Assembly (NCBI GenBank): GCA_050944055.1
Contig: JBMNQI010000009.1
Location: 1 to 47,605 of the forward strand
Source: JBMNQI01 sp050944055
GTDB lineage: Bacteria > Bacillota > Clostridia > Oscillospirales > Oscillospiraceae
Direction: 5' to 3'
Length of the DNA stretch: 47,605 bases
Below are positions 8,623 through 16,185 of the stretch, piece after piece. Numbering within the stretch: the stretch's first letter is position 1; each line of letters opens with the position of its first letter. A program made the translations under genes and the position numbers. The notes beneath the pieces are model-generated. The model saw only the letters and a program-made list of their open reading frames with translations. It was not told where the DNA came from and did no database searches.

Positions 8623-10098
8623 ATGGATTATACATCCGGGAATTATTACGGCTCCAAAGCGTCATCCGGCGAGGGCGGCAAAACGCAGGAAACAAGGCGC
8701 GGCGGAGATTATCCTCCGCCCGGCCGTTCCCGGGGCGAGGACGCATCGTTTCCCCTCCGCTTTGAAAGCGGAAATGTGGACGCGGAGAATCACTCATCCG
8801 GATCGCCCTCTCAACTGCTTCATACCGATAATTCTCTCTCTTACACCGCCTACAGCCGCGCCTCCGCGTCCGTTCCCGCGAGAGATTTTATGAAGAAGTA
8901 CCCGGAGCTGCTGGTAAAACCAAGAAAGAAACGGAGAAACGGCGTTTTTTTCACAGTCGCTGCCATGCTGCTCCTGTCCCTCGTTATTATCTGCGGCTTA
9001 ATCTGGATAATTGCCTTCGCGGGAACAGGCGCCGTGCCGGAGACGGAGGTTCCCGATAAGATAATCCTCCCGACGCCGACAGCAAAGGTCGAGCCGAAAA
9101 ATCCGGAGCCCACGCCCGTTTATAATGCCCCTCCGGGCAAAAGCGCTTCAATGGTTATAACGGGTCAGCCCGACGCCTCAAGCAGCATGGGCTTCGCCGA
9201 TATCTATGAAAAATGCATACCCTCAGTCGTGAGCATTATCGCTGAATCCCCCACCAGCGTTTCGATGGGCACGGGAATAATAATGACGGGGGACGGTTAT
9301 ATTATCACGAACGACCACATTATTTCGGGCGGGGAACGCATAACCGTAACTCTTCAGGACAACGAAGTCTATATAGCGGCACTTGTGGGCGACGACTCAA
9401 TAAGCGACCTTGCCGTGCTCAAGATAGAAAAGACCGGTTTAACCCCCGCCGAGTTCGGGGACTCTGATTCCCTCAGGGTCGGAGACATCGTCGTGGCGAT
9501 CGGGAATCCGACCACTTCAGAGCAGCTGCGCGGCACGATGACAGACGGGATAGTCTCCGCCATCAACCGCACGATTGAAGTCGACGGCAGGATGATGACC
9601 CTGCTTCAGACCAACGCCGCGCTCAATTCCGGGAATTCCGGAGGCCCGCTTATAAACCAGTACGGGCAGGTTATTGGAATCAATATAATGAAGTATGTGT
9701 CCGAGACCGCCAGCATCGAAGGCCTGGGCTTTGCGATTCCGATCAGCGTGGCCAAGCCAATAATCGACGAGCTTATCGATAAAGGCTATATCTCCGGAAG
9801 AGTCTCCATCGGCATACTGGCCTACGACATTCCCGCATACGCCGCCGAATACTACGGCCTGCCGGAGGGGATCTACATCGAAGAAATCGACCCCAGGTCC
9901 GACGCGTATAACAGCGGCCTGCAGACAGGGGACGTCATCGTCGCGGTAAACGGCGAGAAGGTGACCAACAAATCGGAGCTTTTGGCCTATAAAAACGCTC
10001 TTAAGATCGGCGATACGATAACTCTTACGGTATTCAGGGACGGGGATTACTATGATTACGACGTGGTGCTTGTTGACGAAGCGACCCTGTCCGATTAG
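8623..10098 (+). CDS. htrA: HtrA/DegP-type S1C serine protease with PDZ domain
   Basis: Membrane-anchored quality-control protease acting on the outer face of the membrane, 491 aa. A polar, low-complexity cytoplasmic N-tail of about 105 residues precedes one TM helix (about 108-132). A Pro-rich linker (TPTAKVEPKNPEPTPVY) comes next. The trypsin-like domain (about 185-375) has triad His in IITNDHII, Asp in DLAVLKI and Ser in NSGNSGGP. One PDZ domain closes the protein (about 385-485; GLQTGDVIVAVNGEKV). ATG 8623 follows GGAGG by 12 nt. It lies 90 bp after the kinase gene, so it could be co-transcribed or have its own promoter in the AT-rich gap. Confidence 0.92.
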   Translation: MDYTSGNYYGSKASSGEGGKTQETRRGGDYPPPGRSRGEDASFPLRFESGNVDAENHSSGSPSQLLHTDNSLSYTAYSRASASVPARDFMKKYPELLVKPRKKRRNGVFFTVAAMLLLSLVIICGLIWIIAFAGTGAVPETEVPDKIILPTPTAKVEPKNPEPTPVYNAPPGKSASMVITGQPDASSSMGFADIYEKCIPSVVSIIAESPTSVSMGTGIIMTGDGYIITNDHIISGGERITVTLQDNEVYIAALVGDDSISDLAVLKIEKTGLTPAEFGDSDSLRVGDIVVAIGNPTTSEQLRGTMTDGIVSAINRTIEVDGRMMTLLQTNAALNSGNSGGPLINQYGQVIGINIMKYVSETASIEGLGFAIPISVAKPIIDELIDKGYISGRVSIGILAYDIPAYAAEYYGLPEGIYIEEIDPRSDAYNSGLQTGDVIVAVNGEKVTNKSELLAYKNALKIGDTITLTVFRDGDYYDYDVVLVDEATLSD

Positions 10099-10160
10099 GC
10101 GAATCAATTAATCTGCTTATTCTCTTTTTCATTCTCCTCTTCTCTTCTCATCCCAGGCAA

Positions 10161-10198
10161 AAACAAAGCGGCGTCCAGGCCCGGACGCCGCTTTGTTT
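10161..10198. terminator. Strong bidirectional terminator
   Basis: Perfect 16-bp arms (AAACAAAGCGGCGTCC and its complement) around a 6-nt loop, with T runs on either strand. It ends both the htrA and the permease transcripts. Confidence 0.9.
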
Positions 10199-10210
10199 TT
10201 GCTTTTGTTA

Positions 10211-11581
10211 TCAGCGGATTTCAATACTGTCTGTCTTTCCCTGCTTAAAGAAAATTGCGCCTGCCAGCATTATAACTGCGAAAATTATGAGATAGTATAC
10301 GACTCTCATGCCGTGCGAGAAGCAGGCCGCGACTACCATGAAAACGCAGCCGCAGATTGAAAGGATCGGCATAACGAAGCGCTTGAACCCGCCGAATTCC
10401 TTTTCCTTCTTCATAAACATAATGAAAATCGGTATATAGGCCGCGTATATGGTTACGATGGGCAGCTCGGTCGGGTCAAAGCTGAACGCTCCGAACCACA
10501 GGTTATCGACAAGGTTCGACCCGTAGAAGTATACGAGCCAGACTCCGCAGAGCAAAAGGCCGAAGATAGCCGAGTTTGTCGGCATATTTGTGTAATTGTC
10601 TATCTGGGAGAAAAGCTTCGGCTTGGGGCCGAGTCCGCGGACGGCAAGCGAGTACATGCCTCGCGTGCAGCCGAGCATAAGCCCGTTTAGCGTGCCAAGG
10701 CAGGATATGATGACGAATACGAAGAGCAGGGTTCCGCCGACACTTGAGAACGCTTTCATGAATGCCATCTTGGCGCCTTCCTGCCCGCCCTCCATCATGA
10801 CCTGGTTGGAAACGGTGCCGGCAAGGCCGATATAATAGAGAATGTATATGACGACTACTATGACAGTGCCTCCGATGAGGGCCTTGGGGAGGTTCTTTTT
10901 AGCGTCCTTGAGCTCGGCGTTTATGGAGGTAGCAATGATCCAGCCCTCGTAGGCGAAAGCCGTGGCGCATACGGCGGTGAACAGCGCGTTGCCCTTGCTG
11001 ACCTCCACTACGGTGGTAGTGAAGTTCTCAACAGTCATGCCGCTTACAAGCCCGATTATTGTTCCGACGACCGCCATGAGAATGAGGGGTATGATCTTAA
11101 TCACCGTGGCCGCGACCTGGAATTTACCGGCGATGATAGGCGAGAGAGCGTTTAAGGCGTAGTCCAGAACGAGGAAGCCGCAGGCGATGACCATGCATTC
11201 GCCCCCGGTTATGCTCCAGCCCATCAGCACGCAGAAGAACCGCGCGGAAAGCCAGGCGAGCGCGCCTGTCAGCGTCGGATAGTATATCGTAGTCATAAAC
11301 CAGCCGACATAGTAACCGTATTTGCTGCCCAGAGCTACCTCGGCATAATCCACCACGCCGTTTACGCGTTCGTACTTTGTCGCCATTGTGGCAAACGAAT
11401 ACGCGCAGACTACCATGATTATGCCGCCTATGATCCAGGCGAGGATACCGAGCGGCAGATCGCCGCCGGTTGCGCTCAGGATCTTTTCCGCCTTGAAGAA
11501 GACGCCGGAACCGATGACGATTCCTACGACCATAGCCGTTGCGGTGGCGAGGCCATATTTTTTAATCAGTCCGTCACTCAA
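10211..11581 (-). CDS. APC-family amino acid permease
   Basis: Secondary transporter of the amino acid-polyamine-organocation superfamily, 456 aa, about 12 hydrophobic helices. The first helix has the characteristic unwound substrate motif GIVIGSGVFFKAEKI. YEGWIIATSINAELKDAKKNLPKALIGG is the usual helix 6/loop signature, quoted here in two parts as YEGWIIATSINAEL and DAKKNLPKALIGG. The start is TTG 11581, preceded by AAGAGGG. A longer reading from 11656 would place its first codon inside the -35 box of the promoter found at 11627-11656. It is a single gene, divergent from the SDR operon. Substrate unresolved; related proteins move amino acids or serve as exchangers. Confidence 0.9.
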   Translation of the reverse strand: MSDGLIKKYGLATATAMVVGIVIGSGVFFKAEKILSATGGDLPLGILAWIIGGIIMVVCAYSFATMATKYERVNGVVDYAEVALGSKYGYYVGWFMTTIYYPTLTGALAWLSARFFCVLMGWSITGGECMVIACGFLVLDYALNALSPIIAGKFQVAATVIKIIPLILMAVVGTIIGLVSGMTVENFTTTVVEVSKGNALFTAVCATAFAYEGWIIATSINAELKDAKKNLPKALIGGTVIVVVIYILYYIGLAGTVSNQVMMEGGQEGAKMAFMKAFSSVGGTLLFVFVIISCLGTLNGLMLGCTRGMYSLAVRGLGPKPKLFSQIDNYTNMPTNSAIFGLLLCGVWLVYFYGSNLVDNLWFGAFSFDPTELPIVTIYAAYIPIFIMFMKKEKEFGGFKRFVMPILSICGCVFMVVAACFSHGMRVVYYLIIFAVIMLAGAIFFKQGKTDSIEIR

Positions 11582-11626
11582 TTTAATACCCTCTTTTCGT
11601 ATGATTATTAATCGCTGACGGTAGTT

Positions 11627-11656
11627 ATTGTACATCCGGCGTTCACAAATTGTCAA
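11627..11656 (-). promoter_or_regulatory. sigmaA promoter of the permease gene
   Basis: On the minus strand, TTGACA (11651-11656), 18-nt spacer, TACAAT (11627-11632). It lies about 46 bp ahead of the TTG start and supports the shorter protein. Confidence 0.75.
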
Positions 11657-11756
11657 TACAAACTAAATAACTAATCGGGTTTGAAGGATTTGTTATGCAT
11701 AATCCGGTGCGTGCGGCATTCTTTAACGCCGGTTTGCCCGATTCTGAAAAAGCGGC

Positions 11757-11785
11757 TTTACAATTTATGGCCGTCATGATACATT
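11757..11785 (+). promoter_or_regulatory. Candidate promoter of the SDR-OYE operon
   Basis: TTTACA, 17-nt spacer, TACATT, about 48 bp ahead of the SDR start. Confidence 0.5.
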
Positions 11786-11833
11786 TTAAATATTAATTAT
11801 CGTTGAATACTAATTACGAAAGGGGCAGAAAAG

Positions 11834-12622
11834 TTGTTTGAGGATCTTTATGGCAAGGCGGCCCTTATTACCGGGGGGGCCTCGGGAATTGGAAGGGCAG
11901 CTGCGGTCCGGCTCTCTTCATTCGGAGTCAAGGTAGTCATAGCTGCGGCTCACAATGTAAAAGGCGGGCAGGAGACAGTCGCCGAAATACGCGCAGCCGG
12001 CGGGGAAGCGGTATTTCAGCAGGCCGACGTATCAAAGGAAGAGGACGTCAAATCTCTTGTTGAGAGGACGGTCTCCGAATTCGGCTCTCTTGACCTCGCT
12101 TTCAACAACGCGGGCATAGGGCCGGACGGCGTTCGGATACCGTTCGCCCCGCTGACGGATTTCTCGGTCAGGGATTTTGACGACATTGTGGCGACAAATC
12201 TGCGCGGCGTTTTCCTCTGTCTCAAATATGAGCTTATACAGATGAAGAAACAGGGCAGGGGAGGGGCGATTGTGAACACCTCCTCGGTCGGCGGCATACG
12301 TATGGTGCCGGGCTTTGGGGCGTACGGCCCCAGTAAGGCCGCTATAAACGCCATCACTCAGACAGCCGCGCTGGAGTCCGGCGCGGACGGAATCCGCGTC
12401 AACGCCATCTGCCCGGGCCCGACGGTGGGCACGATACTTATGGACAACAATATTTCGTCAAGCCCCGAGGGTGATTTGGAACGCATGCGGAATATGATCC
12501 CTCTGAAAAAGGTCGGTACGGTGGAGGACGTTGCCAACGCCTGCGTTTTCCTGCTCAGCTCCGCCTCCGGGCATACGACAGGCCAGCTCTTCTCAATCGA
12601 CGGCGGCATGCACGCCATGTAA
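11834..12622 (+). CDS. Short-chain dehydrogenase/reductase
   Basis: NAD(P)-dependent oxidoreductase of the classical SDR family, 262 aa. It has the nucleotide-binding TGGASGIG near residue 14, the structural NNAG motif, catalytic Ser in VNTSSVGG, the YxxxK pair in YGPSK, and the C-terminal GQLFSIDGG typical of tetrameric SDRs. TTG 11834 is the start (GAAAGGGG just upstream). It is followed 42 bp later by an OYE-type reductase, with matching codon use, so the two are likely one operon. An alcohol/ketone step next to an ene-reduction step resembles steroid or bile-acid gene sets. The actual substrate is unknown. Confidence 0.9.
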   Translation: MFEDLYGKAALITGGASGIGRAAAVRLSSFGVKVVIAAAHNVKGGQETVAEIRAAGGEAVFQQADVSKEEDVKSLVERTVSEFGSLDLAFNNAGIGPDGVRIPFAPLTDFSVRDFDDIVATNLRGVFLCLKYELIQMKKQGRGGAIVNTSSVGGIRMVPGFGAYGPSKAAINAITQTAALESGADGIRVNAICPGPTVGTILMDNNISSSPEGDLERMRNMIPLKKVGTVEDVANACVFLLSSASGHTTGQLFSIDGGMHAM

Positions 12623-12664
12623 AAAGCGGATAGTAAGCTAATAAATCTTATCAGGAGGGCCTAT

Positions 12665-14623
12665 ATGCAGAAAAACGATATGTTCCCCCATGTTTTTCAG
12701 CCCCTGACAATCAGGGGGTTGACGCTGAAAAACCGACTGCAGTACGCGCCGACAGTCGTTTTAAAGTGCTCGCCGGAGGGCGAAGTAGTAGGCGAGATGA
12801 TAGATTACGTAAAATGGCAGGCGCGCACAGGCGTTGCCTTTCTTACAATCGGCAACACGCCCATAGTCCATGAGGACAGCTCCGCCTGGCTCTGCGAAAT
12901 GGACGTTACCTCAGACCGCTGCATACACGGCATGGCGCAGCTCGTTAACGCCGCGCGCGAAAACGGGGCGGAGATATCCGTCGAGCTTGCCCACGCCGGG
13001 CGCGGCAGCCACACCACTCCGGGACACCCGGCGCTCGCGCCTTCAAAAAAGCCGCTGCCGGGCCACAGCGCAGATGACATCAAGGAGATGGACAGGGCGG
13101 ATATGGACTATATCAAGCAGCAGTTTTGCGACTGCGCGCTCAGGTGCAAAAAAGCCGGCATGAAGATAGTTATGATACACTGCGCGCATCATAACCTGCT
13201 GGCCCAGTTCGTGTCTCCGGACAGCAACATACGCACTGACGAATACGGGGGCAGTCTTGAAAACCGCATGCGCTACCCGCTCGAGGTTTTGAAGGCAGTT
13301 CGCGAGACCGTAGGTGAGGATATGGTCATAGAGATGCGCGTATCCGCCCAGGAGGACACGCCCGGCGGTTACGGGTTAGAGGAGGGGCTCAGGTTCATGG
13401 AGGCCGCGCAGGAGTACGTCGACATCATGCACGTATCCCGCGGCAATATACACGGCATTGGGGCGATATGGACTATACCGACATATTTCCGCGGCCGCCA
13501 GCTGAACGTCGAGTTCGCGGCCGAGGCCAAAAAGCGCCTGCGCATACCGGTCGCCGTCGTCGGCAACATCACGTCGCTATCCGAGGCTGAGGAGATTATA
13601 GCCGGCGGCAAGGCCGACATAGTCGCAATGGCAAAGGCCTATATGGCGGATGAACAGCTCGTCAAAAAGACGCTGGACGGGCGCCCCGAGGATGTGCGCC
13701 CCTGCACGCGCTGCGATAAATGCGGCTGGCACAACAGATACGGCTTATCCATGCGCTGCGCGGTAAATCCGAAGCTCGGGCTCGACATTAAGACGCACAA
13801 CACGGCCGTAACGCGCAAGAAGGTCATGGTGATAGGCGGAGGCCCGGGCGGCATGATGGCCGCGCAGACTCTCAGCGACATGGGCCACGAGGTTACGCTG
13901 TATGAAAAGACGGGCAGCCTCGGGGGGCTACTCCGCGACGCCACGCTGCCCTCCTTCAAGGAATATCTCCGCCTTTACCTTAAGTGGGATGTAAGAGAAA
14001 CCGAAGGGTCAGGCGCGCGCATCGTATATAATACAGAGGTCACCGCGGATATGGTCGAGCGGGAGAATCCGGCCGCTGTCGTCGTCGCGACCGGGTCCAG
14101 CTACATAAAGCCGGACGTGCCGGGCGCCGACCTTCCCTGCGTCAAGTCCGTGGCGGAGGTGCATCGCAATTCGCGCCTGGCCGGTGATAACGTGGTCGTA
14201 TGCGGCGCCGGCAACGTAGGGCTTGACTGCGCGCTGATGCTGGCTATGGAGGGGAAGAAGGTCACGGTAATAGACATGATTCCGACGGAGGATTTCTACA
14301 CTATAATTCACGGCTTCAACGGCCTTGAGCACATGGACAGGCTCAACAAACTCGGCGTTAAGCTGCAGGGCGACCGGAAAATCACAGGCTTCCGCGTCGG
14401 CGCGGTCGACACGGTGGATTCGCAGGGTAAGACCCACAGCTTTGAGGCCGACACGTTTGTGCTTGCCCTCGGCGTTAAGCCGGACAACAGGCTTGCAAAC
14501 GAGCTGCTCGCAAAATATCCGCGCAACGTCTATGTTATTGGCGACTGCGTCGGGCGGGGCAGGACGATTTACGAGGCGAACCAGGAGGGGTTCTACGCCG
14601 CACTGAGCATTAACAGAGAATAG
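12665..14623 (+). CDS. OYE-type NADH:flavin oxidoreductase / 2-enoate reductase-like
   Basis: Iron-sulfur flavoenzyme of the enoate reductase / 2,4-dienoyl-CoA reductase / BaiCD group, predicted to reduce an activated C=C bond. 652 aa. The FMN TIM barrel (about 1-350) has VELAHAGRGS and the QFVSPDSNIRTDEYGGSLENR signature. A 4Fe-4S motif CTRCDKC then C (CxxCxxCx11C) lies at about 348-366. A FAD domain (VIGGGPGGMMAAQTL, about 387-400) and an NAD domain (VVCGAGNVGLDCALML, about 510) follow, ending near VYVIGDCVGRG. The usual HGAHGYL segment reads HCAHHNL, so the catalytic Tyr position is Asn. Strong AGGAGG ribosome site. Frequent ATA codons suggest a long-resident gene. Confidence 0.9.
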   Translation: MQKNDMFPHVFQPLTIRGLTLKNRLQYAPTVVLKCSPEGEVVGEMIDYVKWQARTGVAFLTIGNTPIVHEDSSAWLCEMDVTSDRCIHGMAQLVNAARENGAEISVELAHAGRGSHTTPGHPALAPSKKPLPGHSADDIKEMDRADMDYIKQQFCDCALRCKKAGMKIVMIHCAHHNLLAQFVSPDSNIRTDEYGGSLENRMRYPLEVLKAVRETVGEDMVIEMRVSAQEDTPGGYGLEEGLRFMEAAQEYVDIMHVSRGNIHGIGAIWTIPTYFRGRQLNVEFAAEAKKRLRIPVAVVGNITSLSEAEEIIAGGKADIVAMAKAYMADEQLVKKTLDGRPEDVRPCTRCDKCGWHNRYGLSMRCAVNPKLGLDIKTHNTAVTRKKVMVIGGGPGGMMAAQTLSDMGHEVTLYEKTGSLGGLLRDATLPSFKEYLRLYLKWDVRETEGSGARIVYNTEVTADMVERENPAAVVVATGSSYIKPDVPGADLPCVKSVAEVHRNSRLAGDNVVVCGAGNVGLDCALMLAMEGKKVTVIDMIPTEDFYTIIHGFNGLEHMDRLNKLGVKLQGDRKITGFRVGAVDTVDSQGKTHSFEADTFVLALGVKPDNRLANELLAKYPRNVYVIGDCVGRGRTIYEANQEGFYAALSINRE

Positions 14624-14626
14624 TCC

Positions 14627-14654
14627 TTGAAAATTTTGCATGGTATGGTAGAAT
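14627..14654 (+). promoter_or_regulatory. Candidate promoter of the butyrate kinase gene
   Basis: TTGAAA, 16-nt spacer, TAGAAT in the 81-bp gap. A small 7-bp hairpin (GGGGCGG / CCGCCTC, 14658-14678) lies in the resulting leader. Confidence 0.4.
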
Positions 14655-14704
14655 AATGGGGCGGTTTTGCACCGCCTCATTTCTGCATAACAGGAGGAAA
14701 AAGC

Positions 14705-15829
14705 ATGCCATATCGGGTCTTTGTTATCAACACCGGTTCAACATCCACAAAATGTGCCCTTTTCGAGGATGAAAACTGCCTTGTCAAGGAGAGCATTACA
14801 ACCGACCCGGAGCTTGTGCGCAATGCTCTAAAGTCAATAGAGCAGCTTCCTCAGAGAAGAAAGGACGTCCAGTCCTTCATAGAGCGCAACGGAATTGACC
14901 TGAACACGGTGGATATAATCAGCGCGCGCGGCGGCCCCTTGGCTAACTGCGAGGGCGGCGCTTATTATGTAAACCAGAAGATGGTGGATGTGCTCAAATA
15001 CCAGCCCATATCTCAGCACGCTTCCAACCTGTCCTCGATGCTTGCGCGCGAACTGGGGCTTAAATACAGTAAGCCCGCTATTATATACGATTCCGTCTCA
15101 ACGGATGAGATGGATCCAATTGCAAAAATCTCGGGTCTGCCGGAAGTCCCTATAAACACGGGCTGCCATGTGCTCAACCCGCGGGCCGTCGGCCGCTATG
15201 TGGCTGAAAAGAAGCTCGGAAAGGCCTACAAGGACTCAAGGCTAATTGTCTGCCATATGGGCGGCGGCATAACGATATGCGCTCAGAGGGACGGGAAGCT
15301 TGTCGATTACGTCACGGACTATACGGGTCCGATGTCTCCCGAGCGTTCCGGCGCACTTCCGTCGGGAACCTTCGCAAGGCTCTGCTTTTCGGGGAAATAT
15401 ACGGCCGACGAGGTCTATAAGCTGGTCTCCGGCCGGGGAGGCCTCTTCGCGCACCTCGGAACCGCGGACGCCCTGGAAGTAGAGAAACGGGCCATTGCGG
15501 GCGAAGAGCCTTATAAGCTTATATACGACGCTATGTGCTACCAGATATCCAAGAGGATCGGAGAGCTTGCGCCCGTATTCAAGGGCGATTTTGACGCCAT
15601 TGTATTTACGGGCTCTCTCGCAAAATCGGATTATATTATAAATTATGTAAAAGACAGGGTAGGCTTCCTGGCTCCAATAATAGTCGTGCCGGGCGAGATG
15701 GAGATGGAGGCGCTCGCCGGCGGCGCCCTGCGCGTCCTGCGGGGCGAGGAGGAGGCCAAGGAATACGATATTCTGCCCAAAGGCATTTCCTCGTGGGAGG
15801 AGTTCTACGCGAAGTACGAGGGGAAATAA
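14705..15829 (+). CDS. buk: Butyrate kinase
   Basis: Acetokinase/ASKHA-family enzyme that converts butyryl phosphate plus ADP to butyrate plus ATP, the last step of the Ptb-Buk butyrate route. 374 aa, near the usual 355-360. The N-terminal phosphate-1 loop reads VFVINTGSTSTKCALFED. The middle has CHMGGGITICAQRDGKLVDY and the C-terminal adenosine loop has FTGSLAKS and EALAGGALRVLRGEE. Start ATG 14705 after AGGAGG. It stands after the OYE gene rather than beside a phosphotransbutyrylase, which is not in this window. It could also act on branched acyl phosphates. Confidence 0.95.
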   Translation: MPYRVFVINTGSTSTKCALFEDENCLVKESITTDPELVRNALKSIEQLPQRRKDVQSFIERNGIDLNTVDIISARGGPLANCEGGAYYVNQKMVDVLKYQPISQHASNLSSMLARELGLKYSKPAIIYDSVSTDEMDPIAKISGLPEVPINTGCHVLNPRAVGRYVAEKKLGKAYKDSRLIVCHMGGGITICAQRDGKLVDYVTDYTGPMSPERSGALPSGTFARLCFSGKYTADEVYKLVSGRGGLFAHLGTADALEVEKRAIAGEEPYKLIYDAMCYQISKRIGELAPVFKGDFDAIVFTGSLAKSDYIINYVKDRVGFLAPIIVVPGEMEMEALAGGALRVLRGEEEAKEYDILPKGISSWEEFYAKYEGK

Positions 15830-15886
15830 GGCCCGCCTTAATGGATGGATGCGGGTTTTCCCGGCATATATTTGGCGCAATAAAAT

Positions 15887-15913
15887 GCTCCGGACGAAAA
15901 TCCGGGGCTTTTT
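15887..15913 (+). terminator. Rho-independent terminator of buk
   Basis: GCTCCGGA / TCCGGGGC stem, 6-nt loop, then TTTTT. Confidence 0.85.
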
Positions 15914-16110
15914 GCTGCGCGGGGCTTATTTCGCTTTTCAGGCCTCAAAGCCGAGGTACCAAGAATTGCGCGTGCTGCGGAAGCGGCGGAAGATTAAGAA
16001 TCTGCGCAAGTCCGCGGACAGCGAAAAACGCGCCGGTTTTTGCGTTCGGATGCACTTGCAGGATAATATTATGAGCATATATAATATGACTTCGAGATTA
16101 TGTAATAGCA
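15914..16110. other. Intergenic stretch with no supported gene
   Basis: About 200 bp between the buk terminator and the terminator of the next, opposite-strand operon. The only open frame (15849-16202) runs through both terminators, has no ribosome site and no recognisable domain, so I call nothing here. Confidence 0.5.
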
Positions 16111-16145
16111 ACAAAGCGCGGCATGGAGGGATTGCCGCGCTTTGT
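16111..16145 (-). terminator. Terminator hairpin of the OYE-SnoaL operon
   Basis: 13-bp perfect arms (ACAAAGCGCGGCA and complement) with a 9-nt loop, 41 bp beyond the stop of the minus-strand OYE gene. Confidence 0.7.
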
Positions 16146-16185
16146 CTCGCAGTATGGAGAGAAATATGTTTAGAAACAGTTCAAA

